Shown one piece after another: positions 1 through 7,992 of a stretch of DNA of 10,000 bases. The stretch lies in NCBI GenBank assembly GCA_009663005.1, contig VIGQ01001575.1, forward strand, positions 1 through 10,000. The letters are read 5' to 3'. The position numbers and the translations under genes were made by a program. Source of the stretch: Actinidia chinensis. Taxonomy: Eukaryota; Streptophyta; Magnoliopsida; Ericales; Actinidiaceae. Under the pieces are notes generated by a model that worked only from the letters and a program-made list of their open reading frames with translations, searched no databases and was not told where the DNA came from. Every line of letters starts with the position of its first letter. The stretch's first letter is position 1.

Positions 1-684
1 TTTATATATTCAAGTCCAATATGCTATATTTTGCATAGAATTATATTGCAGGCTGAAAACCGTATTTTAAAAGGCAATTATGTATTTTATATACTTGTAT
101 CTTGCACATTTGAACATAGAAAACTAATTGATAGGTTTAAACCTTACATATACTCACACGTTGCGTGTTTGGCTTTCATATATGCAAGTAGTGTATTATA
201 CAAGTGGAGTGGTTGATACTTTCCTAAGCCTACATTATAGTAGTTATACTATTGGAAGTAGTTAAAAACTAGTAGAACTAAATTTGCATATCTCACTTGT
301 TTTTACAAACCTTGAGAAACCAACAACCTACATGGTCATATTGTGATATACACTTGGCTTTGAGGTGTTTGAATATTCACACATATCTTATTTATGTATA
401 ATGACTTACTCAAATGTTGCGTTTCCAAAATAGCATTACAATTCCTTTCATGTTGAATATTCCATAATCTTTAATATGCACAATAACTAAAGTGGGCTTA
501 AACAAGATTCAATTTTATAGAATATCATTCCGATTGTTCCCACAGTCAGAAAGATATATATGTACTATTAGACTTGATAGAAGTTTTAATCATGCATATA
601 ACTTGTTTTGACCTCTCACAAGTTCAATGTTTAAGGAATGCCTAAGAAATAGCTTCAAGAATTTTTTCAAGAAACCAGAGCCGA
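1..684. other. AT-rich intergenic DNA, unclassified
   Basis: I see no gene here. The longest open frame is 61 codons (31-216, forward) and shows no recognisable domain, signal peptide or compositional sign of coding. The DNA is AT-rich without long tandem arrays. A small direct repeat, TTCAAGAA at 654-661 and 666-673, lies just before the LTR that begins at 685. No polypurine tract precedes that LTR, so this flank does not look like the 3' internal end of its element. It could be decayed transposon sequence or the ancient insertion target. Confidence 0.5.
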
Positions 685-834
685 TGTAATACCCCGAACC
701 GCAAAAACAAGTATTGAAATTAGTAACCAAAAATAATTAAAATTTGTTTGCTGCAAAATTTTAAAATTAAGGAGAAAACAGAACACGCAATGTAAAAATG
801 TTGTGAAAATATGGGCACGACGCATAGCGAACAT

Positions 835-854
835 ATGGTGACATGTGTCACCAT
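835..854. repeat. Near-perfect palindrome in LTR U3
   Basis: The arms ATGGTGACA (835-843) and TGTCACCAT (846-854) are exact reverse complements around a 2-nt centre. The palindrome lies about 130 bp upstream of the TATA box. It could be a protein-binding site in the LTR enhancer or a chance feature of GT/CA-rich sequence. Confidence 0.7.
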
Positions 855-859
855 GCATA

Positions 860-957
860 GTGCATGTGTGTTGCCGTGTGTGTGCGCATGTGAGGATGTG
901 AAGGTGTGCTGCCGTGTGGTGTGTCGCATATGTGCATATGTGCATGTGCGCATGTGC
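860..957 (+). repeat. GT/GC-rich tract with alternating purine-pyrimidine run
   Basis: This is a TG-rich stretch within U3. A TTGCCGTGTG block at 871-880 recurs as CTGCCGTGTG at 909-918, a 38-bp period. Positions 925-957 alternate strictly between purine and pyrimidine for 33 nt and are rich in TG, CA and GC steps. The reverse-strand frames that open across this tract are His/Cys/Thr-rich low-complexity shadows, not genes. Confidence 0.65.
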
Positions 958-980
958 CTAATAAGCCAAAAATCTAAAAT

Positions 981-988
981 TATAAAAG
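981..988 (+). promoter_or_regulatory. TATA box of the 685-2946 LTR
   Basis: TATAAAAG sits about 300 bp inside the LTR, after the GT-rich U3 segment and before a CT-rich stretch (1000-1020) and the purine-rich leader. This is the usual U3/R layout of a plant LTR promoter, with a predicted start about 25-30 bp downstream. Activity is not shown by the sequence. Confidence 0.5.
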
Positions 989-1041
989 CTAATCCAGCAG
1001 CTCTCCATCTCCATCCCAACTTCACACACGAAACAAGATAT

Positions 1042-1092
1042 AGGAAGAAGGAAAAAGAAAAAGAGAGAGAGAGGAAAGAAAGAAAAGGAAAA
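1042..1092 (+). repeat. 51-nt homopurine tract in LTR leader
   Basis: Every base from 1042 to 1092 is A or G, including a (GA)n core near 1061-1073. It lies just downstream of the inferred transcription start, where plant LTR leaders are often purine- or pyrimidine-rich. Forward frames through it read as Lys/Glu/Arg runs and are not taken as protein. Confidence 0.7.
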
Positions 1093-2230
1093 TAGTGATA
1101 CGATATTAATTTTCTACTAAGGTAAATGCTTTAAATTTTTTTTTCTTTATTTTTTAAGCTTTATGATCCAAAGCCATGTCTAGTACAATTTAACCCTCCA
1201 AATACCTCCAAAGTGTGTATCATATTTATATGTATTTTTAAAATTTAAAGTGAATAGTCGAGGTCCTATTTGTCCTGAAACACCGTAATTTTCATCATAT
1301 GTTTCTCAACAATATCTAAAATTACTTGATTTAAGTTGCGTTAGAAGATATTAAAATTATCTAAAACTTTTATTCAGAACATTCTATGAAATTAAGAATC
1401 TAATTGATCCAAAATTGCCTTCAATGTGAATTATAAAACTGAGAAAAATAGTTTGAATAGAAAATTTGAGAATTTTAAAACTAGTTACATGTGTCAGAAA
1501 ATCGAACACCTTTTATTGTTATAAATTTTATATGTATAGGTTATTACTTATTTAATTTTACAAATTTATGAAATGTATTTAATGCTCAAAATAATTTATA
1601 AACCATTTATGTCAGCAAACTTTTTGTATAAACTGTGAATGCTTCACGAATTTGTAAAAAATAATTATAAAGCTTAAATTTCACCACATATTTACTATAA
1701 ATACATATATATGTGTCTAGTATATTATATAAAAATTTTGGAGTCAAATTAGCTCTAAACAATTTTATAAAAATTATAGACTTAATTGTTATTCTAAAAC
1801 TTAAATGCAAAAAATTCTGTCGAAAGTTTATTCGAAATATAAACTTAAATATTTTCTAAATTAAAAAATTATGAAATTTAGTATATTCTAGCCACGAGAT
1901 CGTTAAATCTAATAATTCGAGTATTAAACGTATGACCCAAATTTCAAGAACGTTAGCTCAGAAACGTAGCTCTCGATGTGTAGAAAGATTTGAGCATATA
2001 TTCAGTGAGTCTTGTTATATATTACATAACATAAAAATAACTATTTATATGTTGAAAGTATGACTTGTGTTTAAAACTGATATGTTTTATATTTAAAAGC
2101 ATGCTCTGTTTGTTGGATCATGAAATTATGAAAATGATATTTGTGAAAAGTATGGTTGATGTAATAAGGAGATCATGACAGATTGATTGTGGGATGAATT
2201 CATATCAAAAAGTTAGGCGCTCCCCATGTA

Positions 2231-2311
2231 GGTGTTCCTGAACGTTAAGTGTGTCGAAAATTTCAATCGTAAATAAATTTAAAACTTGACATATAGTTGG
2301 CGTACCTGAAC
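2231..2311 (+). repeat. Degenerate direct repeat inside the LTR, 68-bp period
   Basis: GGTGTTCCTGAAC at 2231-2243 and GGCGTACCTGAAC at 2299-2311 match at 11 of 13 positions. The spacing and partial match outside the core suggest an old internal duplication in the LTR body. No function is apparent. Confidence 0.45.
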
Positions 2312-2946
2312 CATGAGTCAGTGGAGAGATTGATTTATATTGTATCTTGATTGATAGTCAAGGGTTGGCTAGTGGAAGTCATGAATTGACAAAAAAGTGG
2401 TTTCATTTTATTTTTAAATTGAACTTGATTTTTATATATTTTCATGGAGCATGTATGTTTTATATAACCTGACTCACCACTAGCACTAGTGTTTAAGACG
2501 TTGTCGAAACGTAACTCATTTCAGGTGATGAAATAAGGGGGAGCGCCATTGACGGTGGGTGATTTAACGTGCTGAGTTTGATAGTTCTATACCCTATGAC
2601 AGGATAGGGACTTTTATGTTTTGAAAACTATATATATTTAGAACGTTGTTACTTAAACTGATACAGTAGTTGTTGACGGTTGTGCCCGTTGTGGCCAGAA
2701 TTGTGTTGGTTTTTGTGTATCGAAATCATGTCGATAGTTATATTATATTGTAGTAAGTTTGAATATATGACAAGCAGCTTATTTTTATTTGATGCTTCTG
2801 TATGATCATTCAAGTAATGTTGTTGAATGATGTTAGTAAATCCTAAAACTGAGTTAGTTACAAAGGCCTAGTGAGATGGGATTTCGCTGGCCAATCACAT
2901 GGCACCTATATTATGGTAGGACCAGTGTATAGGTCGGGTCGTGACA

Positions 2947-4016
2947 AAGGGTCTCAACTTAAATAAGTAAAAAGATGTACAGAGTTCCATTATATTTAAC
3001 GCAATAATAGTTTACATGAATGTAAAACTAATTGAGTTATAAATGATCGACTAATGTTAAGACGAGGTTATCCAAATGGATAAATGGAGTGAAGTCTAAA
3101 CTCAAATATTGAATAGATATGTGATGAGATCTAATTCATTGGTTGCAAACTTAGTGATATTGAGTTTACACAAGTGGCAACGGATAAAACATATCTTGAT
3201 GAGAATAAAGTATTTATTCAAATTCAAGGTTAATCCAAAAGGTGATAACTATGTGCTTACACATGAGCATGATCACATATACAGCAGATGTTATAAGAGA
3301 TGTATATATGAACTGGATTATGGATCAGGACGACATAAATTCCTAAGTGGATAAGTTTACATGTGATTGCTTTAATTTTTGCAATGGAAATATATAGTCA
3401 GATTCCATGAAGGAATCAAAAGCAATGAAGAAATATCAATGACTCTTAAATTTTTTAGAGAATTTTTCTAAAGTAAAGGAATGGCTATTGTGTATATTGC
3501 TAAGATAATCAACTATAGTCATTATATGAGAATTCTCAACAATGACAAAACACGGACAAACGTGTCTATTAAGGTCATTAATCGCAAGAAGTTTATTATG
3601 GATTAAAAAATTAATCAAAAAGATATTGGGAGTCATTCTTACTGTCAGGTATGTAAGAGATCTAATTTATTTCATTGAGAAAATTAGGTTTGAAAGCCTA
3701 TTATCTTAAAGTCATCTTAATAGCAAACCCAATATAGTTGACTGGAGATCTCAAGATCTAGGTTTAATGGACAACGAATTAAGGTGACTTGTATAAATCA
3801 CTGCGAAATTTTGTTCCATGGTCCAATTCTTGATGAATTAATGATTTACATGAAAGTATTCGATAAGCTACAGCCTTTTAATAAGGAGTGAGTATGGCAG
3901 ATTACTCATATTAAAATAAGTTTATGTTTTTAATGATTCTTATAAGTTGGATACCAAGTGATCTAAGACTCTATAAGAATCACCTATAATGAACTGGTGT
4001 ATTCGCTCTCCAGAAA
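2947..4016. other. Unclassified repeat-like DNA between two LTRs
   Basis: There is no intact gene. The longest frame is 81 codons (3109-3354, forward), basic and without a recognised domain; a 66-codon reverse frame lies at 3436-3636. The style of the sequence (short gene-like phrases broken by many stops) suggests decayed retrotransposon internal or untranslated sequence. A GTATGTA at 3649-3655 looks like a plant splice donor but nothing supports an exon beside it. Two AGATCT palindromes sit at 3746-3751 and 3754-3759. I cannot assign a family or a strand. Confidence 0.4.
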
Positions 4017-4444
4017 TGATTTTTTTACGCGCAAGTATGCGGGTCACAAGTATTAAAACGTATCCTTCCGATATCGTTCTCATCTCAATGATCTATCTCC
4101 ATATAAGCTGTAGCCTCAACTCGCACTAATTCGACTCGGTCAACTAGAATTATGTGAATTGAATCTAAAATAAAAAAAAAATAAAAATTCTTGTATTTGA
4201 ACTTGATTAATTTTCAACTAAATCTAAATTAAGAAAATAATAAAAATTAATTTAAAAAACTTTTTAATTAAAAACGACTTGGGATTGATCCTAATCAATT
4301 AAGTTTCTCGCAATTCCAATGGAGGTTTCTTATAACTCAAATCTTTCGACTATGTCGTGAGTCTCGATTCGAAAGATTTAGTTTTTTAAACGCAAATGTC
4401 TCGCTTAACTTCACCTCTAAAAAATAGATCTATTTGTGATAATG

Positions 4445-4626
4445 ATGGTAGTGCAACCATCGATCCGCATCACAAAGATGTTATCGAAGATAATAGGACT
4501 CTCAAGTTTTTGAAAGTATTTAAATCTGGTTGGTTTAATCATGGTAGTGATCATCGATCGAATAACAAGAATGTTTATCGAACATAATAGGACTTCCCCA
4601 AGTTTTTGAAAGTATTAGATTGGTGA
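4445..4626. repeat. Two-unit tandem duplication, about 96-bp period
   Basis: Unit 1 starts at 4445 and unit 2 at 4541, both with ATGGTAGTG. Each then has a CATCGATC core, a TTATCGAA block, ATAATAGGACT, and AAGTTTTTGAAAGTATT. Small indels (for example CTC versus TTCCCC before AAGTTTTT) show that the copies have diverged. The duplication lies in the U5-like part of the reverse LTR. Confidence 0.75.
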
Positions 4627-4942
4627 AGAAGAGAAGAAGAAGAAGAAGCGAAGAATTAGAAAATCCTAACGGTGAAAATATTTTACCTCCATTGTTGCAC
4701 ATCCTACCCTTATCCCAATCAACTTCACAATCGATCCTAAGTTGGGTGAAAACTAGCCAAGCATGGCTAAGAAAGCATGTAAATAAAAATCGAAAACTAC
4801 AGTATAAAAAATTGACTAGAATGATAGATAATTAAAGTATTTACAAAAATAAAATAAAATCTAAGAACCTGTAAAAAACCTTAACTAAAAGGCTCAAAGA
4901 AACCATAAATAAGCCATATTTTGTTCATAAGACATAAGGACG

Positions 4943-4950
4943 TATTTATA
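4943..4950 (-). promoter_or_regulatory. TATA box of the reverse Athila/Tat-type LTR
   Basis: TATTTATA on the forward strand reads TATAAATA on the reverse strand. It lies about 930 bp from the inferred LTR start, with an AT-rich leader following on the reverse strand. A start of transcription near 4915 would fit. This is assigned from motif and position only. Confidence 0.45.
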
Positions 4951-5196
4951 CATTTTACAATTAGAATTCTAGTAGGATTAGGAACTTTTAAAACTTATAT
5001 TGGTCCATACGTTCCAACTCGATTTTTGGCCACTTTAGAGATCGATTAGCAATAACTATTAGAAGACAAAGTTGTAGCCTTGAAGTTTTTATTTCGCAAT
5101 GTGTCAAAAATTACTCAATCGAACATCAGAATAAAAAGTTATAGCCAAATAACCGAGTTGGTTTCCAAAAAAAAACTGCCAAATTTTACCTTGGAT

Positions 5197-5222
5197 TTCG
5201 AACTCTAAAAGAGGAGTTCGAA
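5197..5222. repeat. Hairpin with 9-bp perfect stem (TTCGAACTC/GAGTTCGAA)
   Basis: TTCGAACTC at 5197-5205 is the exact reverse complement of GAGTTCGAA at 5214-5222, with an 8-nt loop. Related GAGTTCGAA-like blocks recur nearby: GAGTTCAAA at 5272, GAGTTTTGAACCC at 5306, GCGTTCGAAAACTC at 5328 and GGAGTTCGAATG at 5529. The motif appears to be a dispersed repeat within this LTR. It resembles a tRNA B-box core, but no tRNA fold surrounds it. Confidence 0.65.
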
Positions 5223-5873
5223 CCCTAAGGCAAATCTAATTTTCAGCTCTCGTGTTATCGAATGTAGAATAGAGTTCAAAATCTAACCTTCCATTTTCTT
5301 TCTTGGAGTTTTGAACCCTAATATGGGCGTTCGAAAACTCTCAGGTAATTTTTTACAACCCGTATCTGGCAGCTCGCTTTTGACAACTTTAGCGATCGAT
5401 TTCGCCAAACCCAACGCTCAATGAGATAAAATTCCTTGTAGTCTTCTTTCCATAAATCAATTCAGGTCAATACACGACATCGGAGCAAAAGGTTAATGGC
5501 CAAAATACGAAGACAGGTTTTTAGCCTTGGAGTTCGAATGCTAGTATAAGTTTAGCCTTTTTTTGACCTTTATTTCTCTCTCTTCTGTATTCCCATTTTG
5601 AAGCTCTGAATTCCAATCTCCACACGCTCTTTAGACAAAACTTGTATAATTTCCGTGAGATCTCAATGGCACATTTTTTATTCTATTCTAAGTTACATTT
5701 TGACATGCGTGCACAAACTCCTCTCACTTTTATGGCTCCCAAATCCTTATTTTTGGTCATCATTATCTGGCAATAAACTCGAACAAGTCTTTCAACTACA
5801 AAATATGATAAAAATATATAATTAAAAACTAAATTAAGGGCCACTTAGGTCGGATTAAACGGTATTGACTACA

Positions 5874-6046
5874 ATTTGCAGATCAATCAATGGAAATAGG
5901 CCGCTTCTGTTGAGAATTGATAGGCTTAAATTCTCTAACGCACTCATGAATACTAAGATAGTTCAGGCAAAACGAACACAACCGAAGGATCAAAACATGG
6001 TTAGGGAAAAAACATGTGAGTACTATGTATTGGCTTACACAAACGA
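5874..6046. other. Short linker between two LTRs
   Basis: A 62-codon forward frame from an alternative TTG start (5865-6053) runs through this linker and into both neighbouring LTRs. It has no recognised domain and I do not call it a gene. The stretch may be what remains of the insertion target or of one element's interior. Confidence 0.35.
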
Positions 6047-6304
6047 TGAATAGTTGAAGGCCATCACATTCACTGATTAGCTAGTAATCCCGAAGTCTTC
6101 ATTAATGTGACCCACATGTCCTTATTTAGTGGGTCAAGTTGCTTTGTTGTGTCTCCTCTATGAGAGATGAAGAATAAGCATTTATTTGCTTAAATACATG
6201 GATGTTTGAATGAAATAATGGCTTTCAAAATAATACAGAGTATGGATTTGGGTGAAACTAAAGGTGAGTCTCACCTGATTTTCTATAAACAAAAAATTGA
6301 TAGG

Positions 6305-6313
6305 TTTTATAAG
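6305..6313 (+). promoter_or_regulatory. TATA-like box of copia LTR copy 1
   Basis: TTTTATAAG lies at the same alignment position as TTTATAAA in copy 2 (9983-9990). Conservation of the TATA core in two otherwise diverged copies supports its being the LTR promoter. Transcription would start near 6340. Confidence 0.5.
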
Positions 6314-6445
6314 CCCTAAGTTGGGTTAAAGGTTTTAAAGGCCCCCAAGGGGCACATACCACTTTTGTGAAAGGGAAGGATCATGTATCTATGGTTTGGC
6401 CCATTACTCAATCACACACTACCGCGTGCCGCCACCCAGTCCGTC

Positions 6446-6468
6446 GGGGTGGGCAGGTGGGTGTGGGG
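6446..6468 (+). other. G-quadruplex motif in copia LTR
   Basis: Four G-runs of 4, 3, 3 and 4 bases are separated by loops of 1 (T), 5 (CAGGT) and 3 (TGT) bases. This meets the usual G3+N1-7 rule on the forward strand. It lies about 130 bp downstream of the TATA box, so it would fall in the LTR transcript leader. It stands out sharply from the AT-rich surroundings. Confidence 0.75.
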
Positions 6469-6883
6469 TAAATTATAATATTAAAAGATTTAGGCGATTT
6501 AATAGTTAATTTTTTAGTTTTGAATTTCAAATTAAAATTCACCATTGTAAACTTTCCTTAGGCCGTGGTTGGCTGCGAAGAGTTGCAATCTCCTCTAAGG
6601 GTGCGTTGCCTGGTACCTTTTCGATTGGTTGCGAATATTCTATAATAGATATTTTTTCCTTTCTTTCATATTCGAAAAATTGATTTTTCTGTTTCTTCTC
6701 TCCCTCTCTCCACACGACGAAATAACTGCCCTATTTCGGCGAGTCTCTGACATAAATTTCTGGCAAAGTTTTTATTCCAGTGATTGTACCAAGTGCATCT
6801 TGTTCGTGGTGTTTCTGTGACATGTTAGACGTTTTATGCAAATCTACTGTCCAGGTTTGTAGTTAATTAATTGCATTTGATTT

Positions 6884-6900
6884 ACAGGATTAAATCCTGT
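6884..6900. repeat. 17-nt palindrome near the LTR end
   Basis: ACAGGATT (6884-6891) and AATCCTGT (6893-6900) are exact reverse complements around a single A. It lies about 35 bp before the junction with the reverse-strand LTR. It could be a terminator-like fold in RNA or chance. Confidence 0.55.
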
Positions 6901-7276
6901 TTATATCTGTGTGTAGAAAATTTTTCTGTGAAAGTGTTGTTTGTAATGGTAAACCGAGAGGGCGGTGAATGGGTTTGGAACTACATTGTCCAATTAAAAT
7001 TTATCACAATAAATTCTCCCAAATTAATTACTCCATAATTGAATCTTGCAATGAAAATATGATGATATCAAATAACATAAGCAAGTATATAATGCAATGC
7101 GGAAAGCTTAAAGAAGTTTAGTGATAGAAAGTGCAAACAACGATTTATAATAGTTTTCGGCCATCCTTGGGTCTATACGTCCACTCCCAAGCCTCCTTAG
7201 GATTTCACTATCTTAAGCTTTGCACATACTTAAAAACCTTTACAAACCACGAGAGCACCGCTATTTCTCAAGAGAC

Positions 7277-7340
7277 ACCTCTCTTGGAATACAAACTTAG
7301 AAACCTTCTAATCTTCACGACAACCTCTCTTGGAATACAA
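7277..7340. repeat. Exact 18-bp direct repeat, 46-bp period
   Basis: ACCTCTCTTGGAATACAA occurs at 7277-7294 and again at 7323-7340 without mismatch. The sequence between the copies is not a full second unit at high identity. It lies in the R/U5 part of the reverse copia-type LTR and may be a small internal duplication. Confidence 0.8.
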
Positions 7341-7572
7341 TCTATCACCCAAGGTGATTTCTCTCAATAATGAAATAATCTATTACAATGAAATCGCACA
7401 AACCCTCTAATTTAATGATAAAATACAATCAAGAATCTCGAGAGTGGTTTTCTCTCCTTTTGATTTAACACATAAAGCTCAATATAAGTGATCAAAGGAT
7501 TGAATGTGGAAATGGAAAAAGGAATAAACATAATATAGAGCACTTCCATGTATTTTCCACAACTCAAGGGTT

Positions 7573-7580
7573 TATTTATA
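7573..7580 (-). promoter_or_regulatory. TATA box of reverse copia-type LTR
   Basis: The reverse strand reads TATAAATA about 410 bp after the inferred LTR start, in a GGTATAAATAAACCC context. Position and sequence fit a plant LTR promoter with transcription starting near 7545 and running toward 6935. Confidence 0.5.
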
Positions 7581-7992
7581 CCAATTTTATCAAATCTTCC
7601 TGTTGACAAAGTGATTATAGGCCTTTAAGAATCAATCTGGGGGCCGTTGGAATTTGAATTGGAGCGCCCATATCTATTGGCTGACTAGTTTTAGTAAAAT
7701 GGTCATATTTTCTTCGTCACTCCTTCGAATTTTTTGTACTCCAATTATTGCTTTGGAAACTAGACTTCTTTGATACAATTTAGGCTCAAGAATTCTTCAT
7801 TTGGACTTGTGATCCTGAGATAATCCCATGTAAAATTGGAGACAATTTTGGACTGCAGATTTTAAGAACTACATTGAGTTTGGTCATGATTCCGTTCCAT
7901 TGAAAGCAACTTCCGGGGCTTGATATAGACTCAACTTTTTTGTATTTGATATCTGAATCTATAGAGAATTCCATTTCAAGTCAGCGTTAACA

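Larger units (their letters stand above)
685..2946 (+). mobile_element. Long Ty3/gypsy LTR, Tekay/Del-like, apparently solo
   Basis: Seen: the segment opens with TGTAATACCCCGAACC and closes with AGGTCGGGTCGTGACA, so it has TG...CA ends and partly complementary termini sharing CCCGA/TCGGG. A TATA box lies at 981-988, followed by a purine-rich leader (1042-1092) and a long AT-rich body. Known: Tekay/Del chromovirus LTRs in plants often start TGTAAyaCCCC, end in a CGGGTCGTGACA-like tail, and can exceed 2 kb. Inferred: U3 is about 685-1012 and transcription would start near 1010-1015. The flanks do not support a full element. No primer-binding site of the TGGTATCAGAGC type follows 2946, no polypurine tract precedes 685, and the 5-bp flanks (GCCGA and AAGGG) do not match as a target-site duplication. 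It is therefore a solo or rearranged LTR. The family call is from memory; the LTR call itself is fairly secure. Confidence 0.68.
4017..5873 (-). mobile_element. Reverse-strand LTR, Athila/Tat-type gypsy remnant
   Basis: Read on the reverse strand, the segment begins TGTAGTCAATACC near 5873, has a TATAAATA box at 4943-4950, and ends near 4017 with a tail reading GACCCGCATACTTGCGCG, then an A-run and TCA. Known from memory: plant elements primed with TGGCGCCGTTGCCGGGG (Athila, Tat and Ogre group) commonly have an LTR tail with an ACTTG...CGCATACTTGCGCG-like phrase just before the primer site. Their R/U5 region contains phrases like the CCATGCTTGGCTAG seen here (4755-4768, reverse strand). The primer site itself is not recognisable beyond 4017, and the 5-bp flanks (AGAAA and ATTTG) do not match, so the LTR is solo or truncated. 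Both ends are approximate by tens of bases. Forward frames at 4396-4587 and 4620-4835 fall inside it, antisense to the element, and are not genes. Confidence 0.6.
6047..6934 (+). mobile_element. Forward Ty1/copia-type LTR (copy 1)
   Basis: Positions 6047-6323 align by eye along their length with 9729-10000, at very roughly three-quarters identity with small indels. Shared landmarks are GAATxGTTGAA, AGTGGGTC(C)AAGTTGCTT, GAGATGAAGAA, TAATGGCTT(T/C)CAAAAT and TATAA...GCC(C)TAAGTTG. The shared repeat, a TATA-like box at 6305, a following GCCCCCAAGGGGC block and a pyrimidine-rich leader (6688-6717) fit a copia-type LTR that I remember from plants. The 5' end is set by alignment to copy 2 and is clearly diverged there. 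The 3' end is not certain, because a reverse-strand LTR appears to begin at about 6935. The 63-codon frame at 6629-6820 is AT-rich noise within it. Confidence 0.6.
6935..7992 (-). mobile_element. Reverse-strand Ty1/copia-type LTR, second family
   Basis: On the reverse strand it starts TGTTAACGCTGAC (at 7992) and ends near 6935. Its 3' part contains an ATTCACCGCCCTCTCGG phrase (6955-6971) and its middle a GGAGTGGACGT phrase (7179-7189). Known from memory: plant copia LTRs of SIRE/Maximus or related type often end with a 'TTCACCCCCTCTC' block just before the primer site and carry a 'GGCTTGG...GTGGACGTA' phrase in R/U5. A reverse-strand TATAAATA box (7573-7580) supports the orientation. The length of about 1.06 kb is typical. 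The 5-bp flanks (GAAAG and AACCC) do not form a duplication and no TGGTATCAGAGC primer site adjoins the 3' end. The open frames at 7131-7370, 7412-7609 and 7786-7974 lie inside it and are taken as noncoding. Confidence 0.6.

Noticed and set aside
667..1095. Overlapping frames of 92, 101 and 94 codons on both strands
   Set aside because: They run through the GT-rich and homopurine tracts of the LTR and encode His/Thr/Cys or Lys/Glu/Arg low-complexity runs; length comes from biased composition.
3314..3340. Possible fragment of copia RNase H (W-I-M-D-Q-D-D like phrase)
   Set aside because: It resembles the W-x-x-D-x-D-D-x-x-S pattern for only about ten residues, meets stops at once, and neighbouring RNase H motifs are absent.
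3649..3655. GTATGTA as a splice donor
   Set aside because: No coding exon precedes it and no matching acceptor with a coding exon follows.
4396..4835. Forward frames of 63 and 71 codons as small genes
   Set aside because: They lie antisense within the reverse Athila/Tat-type LTR; the Lys/Arg-rich start of the second is a simple GAA/AGA run.
5214..5224. tRNA B-box-like GAGTTCGAACC, suggesting a tRNA or SINE
   Set aside because: No A box, acceptor stem or anticodon arm fits around it, and similar motifs recur through the LTR.
5865..6053. 62-codon forward frame with a TTG start
   Set aside because: It has no ATG at its start in a plant context, no recognised domain, and spans the edges of two LTR remnants.
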